Of a DNA stretch of 64,000 bases, positions 55,774 to 64,000 are shown one piece after another; position 1 is the first letter of the stretch; the number at the start of each line of letters is the position of its first letter. The notes under the pieces were generated by a model, which did not search any database, was not told the DNA's origin, and was given only the letters and a program-made list of their open reading frames with translations. Origin of the DNA: Flavobacterium praedii. GTDB lineage: Bacteria > Bacteroidota > Bacteroidia > Flavobacteriales > Flavobacteriaceae. The DNA lies in assembly GCF_026810365.1 (NCBI RefSeq), contig NZ_CP113948.1, positions 1,947,001-2,011,000 of the forward strand, written 5' to 3'. A program made the translations under genes and the position numbers.

Positions 55774-55896
55774 TTTTCACTATGGTAATCTTAACTATAA
55801 AATTGCTTTTATCGAATTATTACATGACAAATTTATAAAATGTTTTGAATAAAAAGAAAAGATAATACGCTATTTAATAGATAGTTATTACTTTTT

Positions 55897-55925
55897 CGAT
55901 GAAGTGCAAAACTAAACCGATGAAG
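55897..55925 (-). promoter_or_regulatory. csgA promoter flanked by exact direct repeats
   Basis: CGATGAAG occurs at 55897-55904 and 55918-55925, a 21-bp period, flanking CAAAACTA (55907-55914), which reads TAGTTTTG on the minus strand and fits the TAnnTTTG -7 box. Transcription would start about 240 nt before the csgA ATG. Two 8-bp direct repeats with a 13-bp gap are the layout used by LytTR-type response regulators. Confidence 0.5.
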
Positions 55926-55983
55926 GGTTAAAGCATCAAAAATAAAAGTAATCATTACCTTGTTAATGCATTTGGTTTGCAAA

Positions 55984-56018
55984 AATAAAAAAAGAGGCAT
56001 TTCTAAAAACACCTCTTT
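55984..56018 (-). terminator. Terminator of glnN
   Basis: AAAGAGG (55991-55997) / CCTCTTT (56012-56018) stem; a T run follows on the minus strand. It lies 18 bp after the glnN stop. Confidence 0.8.
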
Positions 56019-56035
56019 AAAATAATAAATAGAAA

Positions 56036-58225
56036 TTATTTAGTCAATAATAGTTCTCGGTATTTTGTTAATGTCCACAATTCATTATCTACCAATAACT
56101 CTAGTTTATCACAATGGTTTCTAATAATTTCGAAATATGGTTTAACATTATTGCAATACGCTTCGGCCATTTCTTGAGCATCAGTCATATTATTGGCTTT
56201 TTTTCTTTCTTCAGTCATTTCTTCTACTTTAGAATTGATGCCTTCTATATGTCCTGAGATTTCTTTAATCAATACAATTTGCTCTTTGGCAATAGATTCA
56301 AATTCAGAACCAAAAATATCTTTTAATCCTTTTACGTTTTCAATCAATGTATTTTGATATTTGATTGCCGTTGGAATTACATGATTTTTAGAGATATCAC
56401 CAAGAACTCTACCTTCAATTTGAATTTTCTTAGTGTATTCTTCCAATTCAATTTCATATCTCGCTTCAACTTCAATATGATTCATAATACCCATTTCACT
56501 AAACAAATCGATAGCTTGTTTAGATGCTCTTGCCTTCAATGCTTCAGGAGTGGTTTTAAAGTTGCTCAGCCCTCTTTTGGCTGCTTCCTTTTGCCAAGCT
56601 TCGCTGTATCCATCTCCTTCAAATAAGATTTTCTTAGATACTTTTATATATTCTCTTAAAACATTGAAAATAGCATCATCTTTTTTCATGTCTTTCGATT
56701 CTATCAATTCATCAACTGCCACTTTAAAATCTCTTAATTGTTTTGCAACGATAGTATTCAAAGTAGTCATGGCGTTCGAACAGTTGGCAGAGGAACCAAC
56801 AGCTCTAAACTCAAATTTATTACCAGTAAATGCGAATGGCGAAGTTCTGTTTCTATCGGTATTGTCCAAAAGAACATCTGGAATTTTACCTACTACATTT
56901 AGTTTCAAATCGGTCTTTTCTTCTGGAGACAATTTCCCTGTAGACACGCCTTCTAGTTCTGCCAATACTTTTGTTAATTGTTCTCCAATAAAAACAGAAA
57001 TAATTGCTGGCGGAGCTTCATTGGCTCCCAATCTGTGGTCATTACTTGCTGTGGCAATAGAACCTCGCAACAAAGCTTCATAATCATTTACCGCTTTTAT
57101 TGTATTGATAAAGAATGTCAAAAACTGCAAATTAGTCATTGGTGTCTTACTAGGACTTAACAAATTAACTCCGGTATCTGTTGCTAATGACCAGTTATTG
57201 TGTTTTCCCGAACCATTTACACCTTTAAAAGGCTTTTCATGAAGTAACACTTTTAGATCATGACGCTCAGCCACTTTTTGCATAACATCCATCAACAGAC
57301 AATTATGATCGACGGCTAGATTTGTTTCTTCAAAAATAGGGGCAAATTCAAATTGATTGGGAGCTACTTCATTATGACGCGTTTTTACAGGAATCCCCAA
57401 CAACATACATTCTTGTTCCAAATCTCTCATATAAGTTAAAGCCCGAGTTGGAATTGAACCAAAATAATGGTCATCTAGCTGCTGCCCTTTTGCAGAAGTG
57501 TGTCCTAACAAAGTTCTTCCTGTCATTACAATATCGGGGCGAGAATTTGCCAATGATTTATCAATAAGAAAATATTCTTGTTCCCATCCTAAAGTAGCTG
57601 TCACTTTTTTGACATTTTTATCAAAATATTTACAAACCTCGGTAGCAGCCTCATCCATTGCAGATAAAGCTCTTAACAATGGAATCTTATTATCCAAAGC
57701 CTCTCCAGTATAGGAAATAAAAATAGTAGGAATACATAAAGTTGTTCCAAAAATAAAAGCTGGTGATGTAGGGTCCCACGCTGTATATCCACGAGCTTCA
57801 AATGTATTTCTTATTCCACCATTAGGAAAACTAGAAGCGTCTGGTTCTTGTTGAACCAATTGAGCTCCGCCAAATTTTTCTAGCGGATCGCTTCCATCGT
57901 AAGAAGTTTCAAAAAAAGCATCATGTTTTTCGGCAGTAGTTCCGGTCAGTGGCTGAAACCAATGTGTATAATGAGTCACACCTTTAGACAAAGCCCACTC
58001 TTTCATCCCCATGGCAATATAGTCTGCTAATTTTCTATCAATTTTAGTGCCATGTTGTACAGCACCTTGTACTCCTTTAAAAGCATCTGAAGTCAAATAA
58101 TGCTTCATTGCTTTATCATTAAAAACATTATTCCCAAAAAGAATTGATTTTCTACCTGATTCATGAAAATCGATTAACTTTCTATTGGAAGCTTCTTTTA
58201 AAGCTTGAAAACGAATTGACGACAT
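56036..58225 (-). CDS. glnN: Glutamine synthetase type III
   Basis: 729 residues, the length of GSIII, about 1.6 times a type I enzyme. It makes glutamine from glutamate, ammonium and ATP. FGNNVFNDKAMKHYLT and KEWALSKGVTHYTHWFQPLT are the GSIII N-terminal segments; GWEQEYFLIDKSLANSRPDI, RHNEVAPNQFEFAPIFEETN and KGVNGSGKHNNWSL form the metal and substrate site; NRTSPFAFTGNKFEFRAVG is the ATP and Arg region. The last 150 residues are the helical extension specific to this type. It is divergent from a second, unrelated-type glutamine synthetase gene. Confidence 0.97.
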   Translation of the reverse strand: MSSIRFQALKEASNRKLIDFHESGRKSILFGNNVFNDKAMKHYLTSDAFKGVQGAVQHGTKIDRKLADYIAMGMKEWALSKGVTHYTHWFQPLTGTTAEKHDAFFETSYDGSDPLEKFGGAQLVQQEPDASSFPNGGIRNTFEARGYTAWDPTSPAFIFGTTLCIPTIFISYTGEALDNKIPLLRALSAMDEAATEVCKYFDKNVKKVTATLGWEQEYFLIDKSLANSRPDIVMTGRTLLGHTSAKGQQLDDHYFGSIPTRALTYMRDLEQECMLLGIPVKTRHNEVAPNQFEFAPIFEETNLAVDHNCLLMDVMQKVAERHDLKVLLHEKPFKGVNGSGKHNNWSLATDTGVNLLSPSKTPMTNLQFLTFFINTIKAVNDYEALLRGSIATASNDHRLGANEAPPAIISVFIGEQLTKVLAELEGVSTGKLSPEEKTDLKLNVVGKIPDVLLDNTDRNRTSPFAFTGNKFEFRAVGSSANCSNAMTTLNTIVAKQLRDFKVAVDELIESKDMKKDDAIFNVLREYIKVSKKILFEGDGYSEAWQKEAAKRGLSNFKTTPEALKARASKQAIDLFSEMGIMNHIEVEARYEIELEEYTKKIQIEGRVLGDISKNHVIPTAIKYQNTLIENVKGLKDIFGSEFESIAKEQIVLIKEISGHIEGINSKVEEMTEERKKANNMTDAQEMAEAYCNNVKPYFEIIRNHCDKLELLVDNELWTLTKYRELLLTK

Positions 58226-58267
58226 AATTATATAATTTTTAATTAATACAAATTTCTAATACCCTCA

Positions 58268-58275
58268 CAAATATA
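58268..58275 (-). promoter_or_regulatory. -7 box for glnN
   Basis: TATATTTG on the minus strand, 43 bp before the ATG. Confidence 0.45.
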
Positions 58276-58319
58276 ATTCATTCTTTTTATAAATAATGAC
58301 ACTTTGAAATAACTCAAAC

Positions 58320-58337
58320 TTAGTTTTCTAAAACTAA
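58320..58337. promoter_or_regulatory. Palindrome between the two glutamine synthetase genes
   Basis: TTAGTTTTCTAAAACTAA: perfect 8-bp arms with a 2-bp centre, about 45 bp upstream of the glnN -7 box. Candidate operator; not followed by a T run. Confidence 0.4.
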
Positions 58338-58566
58338 AGCGGAATAACATTTAAACACCATTAAAAAGCACAACTCAAATAAATTAGCAATACAAATCTT
58401 AACTTTTTATTAATATATAAAAATTTACTATTATGAATTTAATTTTATAACCCCTCTAAAATTATATTTTTTTACAATATACCCTACCTAAAATGCAGTA
58501 ATGTCAAAAATAACAAAGAGTATAATAAAAATCACCCCCTAATTTCTAGACCTAAACAAAATATTT

Positions 58567-58574
58567 TATATTTG
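58567..58574 (+). promoter_or_regulatory. -7 box for the second glutamine synthetase
   Basis: TATATTTGCA, 37 bp before the ATG at 58612; a close match to the Bacteroidota consensus. Confidence 0.55.
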
Positions 58575-58611
58575 CAAAAGAAAAAAAAATCAAAAAACAA
58601 TTTATAATATT

Positions 58612-59625
58612 ATGGCTAAAATAAAATTAGAATACCTTTGGTTAGATGGTTACGAACCAACACAAAATTTAAGAAGCAAAACTAAAGTTGAAGAGCATGA
58701 AAATTTTCAAGGAACTTTAGCAGAAATAGGAAACTGGTCTTTTGACGGTTCTTCTACAAGACAAGCAGAAGGTGGTTCATCTGATTGTTTATTAGTTCCT
58801 GTTGCTATTTATCCAGATCCAACTCGTATCAATGGTTACCTAGTAATGACTGAAGTTATGAATGCAGATGGTACTCCCCACCCTTCAAACGGTAGAGCAA
58901 CTATCGAAGATGATGGAGATTTCTGGTTTGGATTCGAACAAGAATATTTCATCATGGATACTAAAACTTTATTGCCATTAGGATTCCCAATTGGAGGCTA
59001 CCCAGCACCACAAGGAATGTACTACTGTTCAGTAGGTGGAAAAAACACACACGGAAGAAAATTAGTTGAAGAGCATGCAGATTTATGTATCGCAGCAGGA
59101 ATCAACTTTGAAGGAATAAATCAAGAGGTTGCTTGTGGACAATGGGAATTCCAATTATTCGCACAAGGAGCTAAAAAAGCGGGTGATGAAATCTGGGTTG
59201 CTAGATATTTATTAGACCGTTTGACTGAAAAATATGGTTACTATATTGAGTACCACCCAAAACCACTAGGAGATACTGACTGGAACGGTTCTGGAATGCA
59301 CGCTAACTTCTCTAACAATGTATTAAGAACTTGTGGTTCTCAAGAAATTTATGAGAAAATATGTGAAGCTTTCCGTCCAGTTACTGCAGAACACATTGCA
59401 GTTTATGGCGCATACAACGACCAACGTTTGACTGGTAAACACGAAACTGCTTCTATTCATGATTTCTCTTACGGAGTATCTGATAGAGGATGTTCAATCC
59501 GTATTCCATTAATGACTGTTCAAAAAGGATGGAAAGGATGGTTGGAAGACAGAAGACCAGCATCTAACGGTGACCCATACAAAATTGCTGCAAGAATCAT
59601 CAAAACTGTAAATTCTGCATTATAA
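58612..59625 (+). CDS. Glutamine synthetase, type II (eukaryote-like short form)
   Basis: 337 residues, matching the short GSII type rather than the 470-residue type I. KIKLEYLWLDGYEPTQNLRS is the beta-grasp start; GNWSFDGSSTRQAEGGSSDC, WFGFEQEYFIMD, GINQEVACGQWEFQLF, DWNGSGMHANFSN and RGCSIRIPL cover the glutamate, ammonium, metal and ATP sites in GSII order. No adenylylation Tyr loop is present, so covalent control of the type I kind is not expected. Divergent to glnN, with its own promoter and terminator. Confidence 0.94.
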   Translation: MAKIKLEYLWLDGYEPTQNLRSKTKVEEHENFQGTLAEIGNWSFDGSSTRQAEGGSSDCLLVPVAIYPDPTRINGYLVMTEVMNADGTPHPSNGRATIEDDGDFWFGFEQEYFIMDTKTLLPLGFPIGGYPAPQGMYYCSVGGKNTHGRKLVEEHADLCIAAGINFEGINQEVACGQWEFQLFAQGAKKAGDEIWVARYLLDRLTEKYGYYIEYHPKPLGDTDWNGSGMHANFSNNVLRTCGSQEIYEKICEAFRPVTAEHIAVYGAYNDQRLTGKHETASIHDFSYGVSDRGCSIRIPLMTVQKGWKGWLEDRRPASNGDPYKIAARIIKTVNSAL

Positions 59626-59643
59626 TTGTAATCAAATAATACT

Positions 59644-59677
59644 AAAAGTGCCTTCCAATAAGAAGGCACTTTTTTTA
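59644..59677 (+). terminator. Terminator of the type II glutamine synthetase
   Basis: AAAAGTGCCTTC / GAAGGCACTTTT stem with a short loop, running into seven or more T, 18 bp after the stop. Confidence 0.9.
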
Positions 59678-59734
59678 TACAAATAAATCTATCAAATCTT
59701 TACTCATTTCTATAGTAATTTAGAAAATCAAATC

Positions 59735-59742
59735 TACATTTG
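59735..59742 (+). promoter_or_regulatory. -7 box for the TerC gene
   Basis: TACATTTGCA, 25 bp before the ATG. Confidence 0.5.
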
Positions 59743-59767
59743 CACTACATATATAAAAAATACAATT

Positions 59768-60721
59768 ATGACAGTTTGGATCTTATTTATAGTTTTAATT
59801 TTAATTTTTCTAGCCTTAGATTTAGGAGTATTCAACAAAGACCCTCATATTATAAGCTCCAAAGAAGCCAGTAAATGGACCGCAATTTGGTTTACCTTAT
59901 CCATGTTATTTTCAGGTGTAGTGTATTGGCTTTATTCAACAGATTATGTTTTAAATCCAACACAAATAAAACCATCTGTAGCTGCAATGAAGTTTATAAC
60001 TGGATATCTTATAGAATTGTCTTTAAGTATTGACAATATATTTGTTATAGCATTAATTTTTGCTTCATTTAAAATTCCAAAAAAATACCAACATCGCGTT
60101 TTATTTTGGGGTATATTGGGAGCGATAGTCTTTAGAGGATTAATGATTTATTTTGGCGTTTTAATCATTAATAAATTTACATGGGCAACCTATATATTCG
60201 GAGCGTTCTTGTTATTTACCGCCATAAAAATGCTTTTCACAAAAGATGATGATGAATTTGACCCAAAAAAATCTATAGTATATAAGATCCTAGGAAAAAT
60301 AATTCCAATCTCGACACATACAGAAAAGGAACATTTTTTTACAAAAACAGAAAGAGGCAATGCAGCCACCCCTCTATTTGTTGCATTAATTATAATTGAA
60401 GTAATGGACGTAGTTTTTGCGGTAGATAGTGTGCCTGCTATTTTAGCCATTACCTCTGATCCTTTTATTGTATTTAGTTCTAATATCTTTGCAATATTAG
60501 GATTGCGTTCCTTATATTTCTTTTTAGCTAATATGCTAGAGAAATTCAGTCATTTAGAGTATAGCTTAATTGCTATTTTGAGTTTTGTGGGCTTGAAAAT
60601 GATATTCCACGATTACATTGAAGTTCCCGAATGGGCTTCATTGGGTTTTATTGCTTTGTCCCTTATTATCGGAGTAGTTGTTTCTTTACAAATTAGTAAA
60701 AGCGAAAATAACTTAGAATAG
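59768..60721 (+). CDS. TerC family membrane protein
   Basis: 317 residues with about nine hydrophobic segments. The two family motifs, each with acidic residues in the membrane, are IELSLSIDNIFVIALIF (about 87-103) and EVMDVVFAVDSVPAILAIT (about 213-231). This is the Alx/TerC group, related to manganese export and tellurite resistance. No tellurite (ter) cluster genes lie nearby and no yybP-ykoY riboswitch was recognised upstream (the leader is too short), so a general metal-homeostasis role is the best guess. Confidence 0.92.
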   Translation: MTVWILFIVLILIFLALDLGVFNKDPHIISSKEASKWTAIWFTLSMLFSGVVYWLYSTDYVLNPTQIKPSVAAMKFITGYLIELSLSIDNIFVIALIFASFKIPKKYQHRVLFWGILGAIVFRGLMIYFGVLIINKFTWATYIFGAFLLFTAIKMLFTKDDDEFDPKKSIVYKILGKIIPISTHTEKEHFFTKTERGNAATPLFVALIIIEVMDVVFAVDSVPAILAITSDPFIVFSSNIFAILGLRSLYFFLANMLEKFSHLEYSLIAILSFVGLKMIFHDYIEVPEWASLGFIALSLIIGVVVSLQISKSENNLE

Positions 60722-60759
60722 GAAATTGTTTGAAATCTAATCTATATGCATTTTATAAA

Positions 60760-60790
60760 AAAAAGGAAATCTCTCGATTTCCTTTTTTTT
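60760..60790. terminator. Bidirectional terminator
   Basis: AAAAGGAAATC / GATTTCCTTTT stem with a TCTC loop, between the convergent TerC and lipoprotein genes. Confidence 0.88.
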
Positions 60791-60807
60791 ATTCTAAAAA
60801 TCGGGTA

Positions 60808-61326
60808 TTATAGATCAATTTTTTGAATTTGACTTTCACTTATTTTTAAAACTGACATCACTTCATTATAATTATTTTTATTAACAGCTGATGCTAAATT
60901 AGAAGGAATGATTACAACTCTAAAAGTTTGATTATTTATATAACTTGGAGTATTCAACAAATTATAATTCCCCCTAGCGGTAATTATAAAATCTACTTTA
61001 CTAAAATCATAATCATAATCCAATTCATCACCATTACTAAAATAAATTGTTCTTGGAATCAATTGCCAAATCGGGGTATTTGAATTAATAAGACCTGTTA
61101 GTCTGTATACCAAAACTGTTTCATCATCAAATAAATTTCCTCCAATTTCAAATTGAAAAGTACTTTTTAAATTATACTCATTATCAGCAACCTTCCCTAA
61201 ATTAACATTTTTAATTTCGAAAGCTTCTGGCACTAATGCATCCGATCCCGGAGGCCCTTCTGGTCCCTCACAACCTTGAAAACCAAACATTCCTATAACC
61301 GCTAAAAGTGTAATTATTTTTTTCAT
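60808..61326 (-). CDS. Lipoprotein with short collagen-like start
   Basis: 172 residues. Lipobox FQGC (Cys19), directly followed by EGPEGPPGSDA, a short collagen-like Gly-x-Pro run that is a recurring start of flavobacterial lipoproteins. The rest is beta-rich (FEIKNVNLGKVADNEYNLKS, ETVLVYRLTGLINSNTPIWQ, RTIYFSNGDELDYDYDFSKV, RVVIIPSNLASAVNKNNYNE). I do not recognise a functional family. Its C-terminal helix (NEVMSVLKISESQIQKIDL) is probably structural. It stands alone with a terminator downstream. Confidence 0.7.
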   Translation of the reverse strand: MKKIITLLAVIGMFGFQGCEGPEGPPGSDALVPEAFEIKNVNLGKVADNEYNLKSTFQFEIGGNLFDDETVLVYRLTGLINSNTPIWQLIPRTIYFSNGDELDYDYDFSKVDFIITARGNYNLLNTPSYINNQTFRVVIIPSNLASAVNKNNYNEVMSVLKISESQIQKIDL

Positions 61327-61568
61327 CTTATTTATATTTTAAAGTTCTATAAAGGTATTTCAAAAATCAAGCCAAAAAAATTATTTTTTAGAATTTCATT
61401 CAAAATAATTCAATATTTTTTTATTTATAAATACAATAATGAGTCAAAACCTAGAATTAATTATGAAAATGGTTTTTGGTAAAACTCCTTGTTTATTTGT
61501 AACTAATTCATATTTAAAATTTTAAAATACAAAACTATGAAAAATTATGCTTTTCAAAAAGTAACTTC

Positions 61569-62435
61569 TTAATTAACAGCAACTCCATTACTTTTTAAAA
61601 TTTTACTAAAAAACAAAACTTGATAGGACAACGCATTTTCCCAATAGTCCCATGTATGTGCTCCAGGACGTTCGGCATAATCATGTGGAACCTTATTATA
61701 CACTAATCTTCTGTGTAATTCCCTGTTGGATTCTATAAGAAAATCATCAACGCCACAATCAATAATTATAGCTAGTTTATTGGTTTTAATTTTATCAAGC
61801 ATTCCCATTACTGCATTTTGTGTGTATAATTCAGGATTATTGCTTTGATCACCAAAAACAGGCTGCATTAATTTTATAACTTGGTCATTTGGTTCCCGCC
61901 CTAACATTGTTCCCATATCTACAGCTCCACTCATGCTTCCTGCTGCGCAAAACAATTCGGGGTGTTTAGCAGAAAGAGACAAAGCGCCATGACCTCCCAT
62001 AGAAAGTCCAGCAATGACGCGACCTTTTCTATCATTTACCGTTCGATACGTCTTGTCAATCTTTTGGATGACTTCTTCTGTTATATAGGTTTCAAACTGA
62101 CTTCCTTTATTTACAGGACTATTGAGATAAAAACTAAACGTTTCTCCTTCAGGCATCACAATAATAATATTATATTGGTCGGAAAGATTTTTTACGGTAT
62201 TCTTATTTGGAGTACTTGACAACCAATCCGAAAAATGTCCATAAGCACCATGCAAAAGATAAAGTACAGGGTATGTTGCCTTTCCCTTTACATATGAATT
62301 AGGAAGTACTACCGCAGCCTTATAGGTTTTATTCATGGCAATACTAGGAATTTGCAAAGTATCAACTGTTGAAGCGTAAGACAATATTGTATTGCAAAAT
62401 AAAAATGCAACACACACAATTAGTATTTTTTTCAT
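61569..62435 (-). CDS. Exported esterase (esterase D / feruloyl-esterase-like alpha/beta hydrolase)
   Basis: 288 residues from ATG 62435 (MKKILIVCVAFLFCNTILSY, signal peptide). The nucleophile elbow is VIAGLSMGGHGALSLS; the acid is in IIIDCGVDDFLIESNRELH and the His in ERPGAHTWDYWENAL. VLYLLHGAYGHFSDWLS is the oxyanion loop. The fold matches the putative esterase family (PF00756) that includes S-formylglutathione hydrolase, antigen 85 and xylan esterases; export speaks for a polysaccharide or lipid ester. It lies 400 bp from the araC gene on the same strand. Confidence 0.92.
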   Translation of the reverse strand: MKKILIVCVAFLFCNTILSYASTVDTLQIPSIAMNKTYKAAVVLPNSYVKGKATYPVLYLLHGAYGHFSDWLSSTPNKNTVKNLSDQYNIIIVMPEGETFSFYLNSPVNKGSQFETYITEEVIQKIDKTYRTVNDRKGRVIAGLSMGGHGALSLSAKHPELFCAAGSMSGAVDMGTMLGREPNDQVIKLMQPVFGDQSNNPELYTQNAVMGMLDKIKTNKLAIIIDCGVDDFLIESNRELHRRLVYNKVPHDYAERPGAHTWDYWENALSYQVLFFSKILKSNGVAVN

Positions 62436-62444
62436 AACAATCAT

Positions 62445-62847
62445 TTATATTGATGAATTGTAAATATACAATTTCAAAAAATGAAAAGATAGCATACTCC
62501 TTTTTTGATTTCAAAACAAAAAAACAGTAACATTCTAAATTACAACACCTTCCTTTAAAATTGATTTGTTTTTGTAGTATAAAAAATTTGAAACCTAAAT
62601 TCTATTTCATTTTAAGCTTTTCCTAAAAAACATATTAGATTAACCCAATGTGGTGCAATTATTTTTTAACACCTATAATTTTTAGTATTTAAAAGAATAA
62701 AATATGGATATAACAATTCACATAGCTACTCCATGTAAGAAAAAAAGCTTATTCCCTATTTATTCTTTACATTTTTAGATTAAATCTATACTCCTTTTTG
62801 ATTTCATTTTATTTTAATTTCAACGAACGTGTTATGTTACTACAAAA
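62445..62847. other. Intergenic region between araC and the esterase
   Basis: About 400 bp, AT-rich. No terminator for araC was found; only a tiny inverted repeat ACAT-AGCTACTCC-ATGT near 62721. No coding frame, repeat or clear promoter. Confidence 0.4.
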
Positions 62848-63720
62848 TTAGTTCATAAAAGTTTTCAATTCTTGTCTGTATTGAGAAGCGCTTTTACCGG
62901 TATACGCTTTAAACGATTTATTAAAATGACTAAAATTATTAAATCCGCTTTCAAAACAAATTTCAGTTATACTTTTTTTATTCTCTGCCAAAAGTTTTGA
63001 AGCATGAACCAAACGGTATTCATTGACAAAAGTGGTAAATGTTTTTTTTGTGATTTTTTTAAAATAGCGACAAAAAGAAGGGGAAGTCATACTCACCATT
63101 TCCGATACTTCATCCAAATGAATGGGTTCTTGAAAATGGTCTTTTACATGATTAAAAATAACATTAATTCGATCATTATCCTGGACTTGCAATTCCAAAG
63201 AAAACCCATCTGCGTTCAAAATAGTATATTCGTTGGTTGTTTCTAAGGTATTGAGCACTCTAATCATTCTCAATAATCTATCAAAATGAGATTGATTTTC
63301 CATGTCTTCCATTAAAGTTGCTACAAGCTTTTTGGTATTAGGTCCAAAAGCAATTCCACCTTTAGCTTTTATTAATAGATTTTGAATGTTTTTTAATTCT
63401 GGGATACTCAAAAAATCATTTCCTAGAAAATCAGGAGGCATCTGAATTACGGTTTCATTTTTATTACCCGTTTGCTCATTTGTAAATCCACAATGTGGCA
63501 AATTACTCCCAATAAGCACTAAATCACCATCTGAATAATAAGAGATATGACTACCTATTTGACGTTTTCCAGAGCCGCCATTTACAAAAACCAATTCGAT
63601 TTCAGGATGGTAATGCCATAAATCGGATTTGCAATTGGAGTTTTCGACAAACCTTGAAAAAGAAAATGAACTCCCAAAAGTAGGAGTAATAACTTCGAGT
63701 GTTGGATTCATTTTTTTCAT
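62848..63720 (-). CDS. AraC family transcriptional regulator
   Basis: 290 residues from ATG 63720 (MKKMNPTLEVITPTFGSSF). The longest frame starts at a TTG (63744) that is part of a -7 box. The N-terminal cupin domain (about 10-135) has LWHYHPEIELVFVNGGSGKR and DGDLVLIGSNLPHCGF, which could bind a sugar or metabolite. The C-terminal pair of helix-turn-helix motifs (about 190-288) has HLDEVSEMVSMTSPSFCRYF and ITEICFESGFNNFSHFNKSF, then KAYTGKSASQYRQ. It is divergent from the small exported gene at 63904 and upstream of the esterase; either may be a target. Confidence 0.93.
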   Translation of the reverse strand: MKKMNPTLEVITPTFGSSFSFSRFVENSNCKSDLWHYHPEIELVFVNGGSGKRQIGSHISYYSDGDLVLIGSNLPHCGFTNEQTGNKNETVIQMPPDFLGNDFLSIPELKNIQNLLIKAKGGIAFGPNTKKLVATLMEDMENQSHFDRLLRMIRVLNTLETTNEYTILNADGFSLELQVQDNDRINVIFNHVKDHFQEPIHLDEVSEMVSMTSPSFCRYFKKITKKTFTTFVNEYRLVHASKLLAENKKSITEICFESGFNNFSHFNKSFKAYTGKSASQYRQELKTFMN

Positions 63721-63741
63721 TTGCACAATTTTAAAACTATT

Positions 63742-63749
63742 CAAATTTA
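63742..63749 (-). promoter_or_regulatory. -7 box for araC
   Basis: TAAATTTG on the minus strand, 22 bp before the ATG 63720. Confidence 0.45.
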
Positions 63750-63857
63750 GCTAAAATAGAATCTATATTATCATATTTTAACATACAACGTTTTCGTAAA
63801 GACAAAATAACACATAAATAAGAAAAAACAGTTGTGTTATCAATTGAATATAGTCTC

Positions 63858-63865
63858 TAAGTTTG
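63858..63865 (+). promoter_or_regulatory. -7 box for the exported-protein gene at 63904
   Basis: TAAGTTTG, 39 bp before the ATG; divergent from the araC box. Confidence 0.45.
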
Positions 63866-63903
63866 TATCAGAAATTTAAATACAAATTTAAAACAACAGT
63901 ATT

Positions 63904-64000
63904 ATGAAAACGATCTTAAAATTAAGTCTAGCAGTATTAGTAGGATTGACTTCTATTAATGCTTTTGCAATCAACGGTGATTTTTTACTAAACGTAAAAA
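63904..64000 (+). CDS. Exported protein, 3' truncated by window edge
   Basis: Only 32 codons are visible. MKTILKLSLAVLVGLTSINA is a clear signal peptide, with FAINGDFLLNVK following. I associate this start with a family of small exported flavobacterial proteins of about 150-200 residues of unknown function, but too little is visible to confirm it. It is divergent from the araC regulator, whose target it may be. Confidence 0.7.
   Translation, partial: MKTILKLSLAVLVGLTSINAFAINGDFLLNVK

Larger units (their letters stand above)
55662..56035. other. csgA leader and glnN 3' region
   Basis: 374 bp holding, from the csgA side, the duplicated leader motif (55701-55773), a second possible -7 box CAAATTTA (55828-55835), the promoter and CGATGAAG repeats (55897-55925) and the glnN terminator. 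No coding frame. Confidence 0.5.
58226..58611. other. Divergent glnN / glutamine synthetase intergenic region
   Basis: 386 bp, AT-rich, with a -7 box for each gene (58268-58275 minus, 58567-58574 plus) and the palindrome at 58320-58337. Nothing else was seen. Confidence 0.5.

Noticed and set aside
56550-57083. 177-codon frame antisense to glnN
   Set aside because: Long only because glnN lacks stops in that frame; Ser/Ala/Pro-rich shadow composition and no start context.
59678-59767. Possible manganese (yybP-ykoY) riboswitch before the TerC gene
   Set aside because: The -7 box is only 25 bp from the ATG, leaving no room for a riboswitch.
61438-61524. 28-codon frame starting MSQNLELIMKMVFGK
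   Set aside because: No ribosome-binding or promoter evidence and no homologue known to me; chance frame is likelier.

Overview
The window is a stretch of low-GC chromosome from a Bacteroidota bacterium, most likely a Flavobacterium or a close relative. The evidence is a gliding-motility lipoprotein (GldI), a subtilase with a type IX secretion C-terminal domain, a type III glutamine synthetase, many short Bacteroidota-style lipoproteins and signal peptides, and recurrent TAnnTTTG (-7) promoter boxes. No tRNA, rRNA, insertion sequence, prophage or CRISPR array was seen. Most of the window is ordinary core chromosome.

Layout. 1-3.2 kb: the 3' part of an FAD-dependent oxidoreductase, then three small exported proteins; the last of these is frameshifted in an A tract. 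3.5-12.8 kb: selO and sucC on the minus strand, then gltB-gltD on the plus strand. 13-23.6 kb: lysA with a palindrome over its promoter, an OB-fold lipoprotein, a PafA-like phosphatase, a methyltransferase, a flavin oxidoreductase, a secreted subtilase, mnmA and a MORN-repeat protein. 24-36.5 kb: a fasciclin lipoprotein, yidC, pyrG, DUF3820 and OsmC proteins, two related LysM envelope proteins and guaA. 36.8-46.3 kb: RidA, a CLC antiporter, nrnA, gldI, two cyclophilin-FKBP fusions and a TPR histidine kinase. 46.3-48.9 kb: an acetyltransferase, a hypothetical protein and purM.

48.9-55.9 kb is the most distinctive part: a Bacteroidota-type curli locus on the minus strand, in the order csgA, csgB-like, csgE, csgF, csgG, then a propeller lipoprotein and a double-OmpA protein. 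CsgE carries an extra N-terminal beta domain and CsgG an extra C-terminal barrel-like domain. The csgA promoter has exact 8-bp direct repeats 21 bp apart, and its long leader contains a duplicated motif. 56-59.6 kb: two unrelated types of glutamine synthetase are divergently transcribed. With gltBD these provide the complete GS-GOGAT route of ammonium assimilation. 59.7-64 kb: a TerC protein, a lipoprotein, a secreted esterase, an AraC regulator and the start of a small exported protein.

Two compact, GC-richer intergenic elements (17280-17405 and 47011-47160) fold on paper into multi-stem structures. They resemble repeat families I associate with flavobacterial genomes. A pair of inverted-repeat elements sharing CATATAAGT (3283-3441 and 32104-32188) may form a third family.
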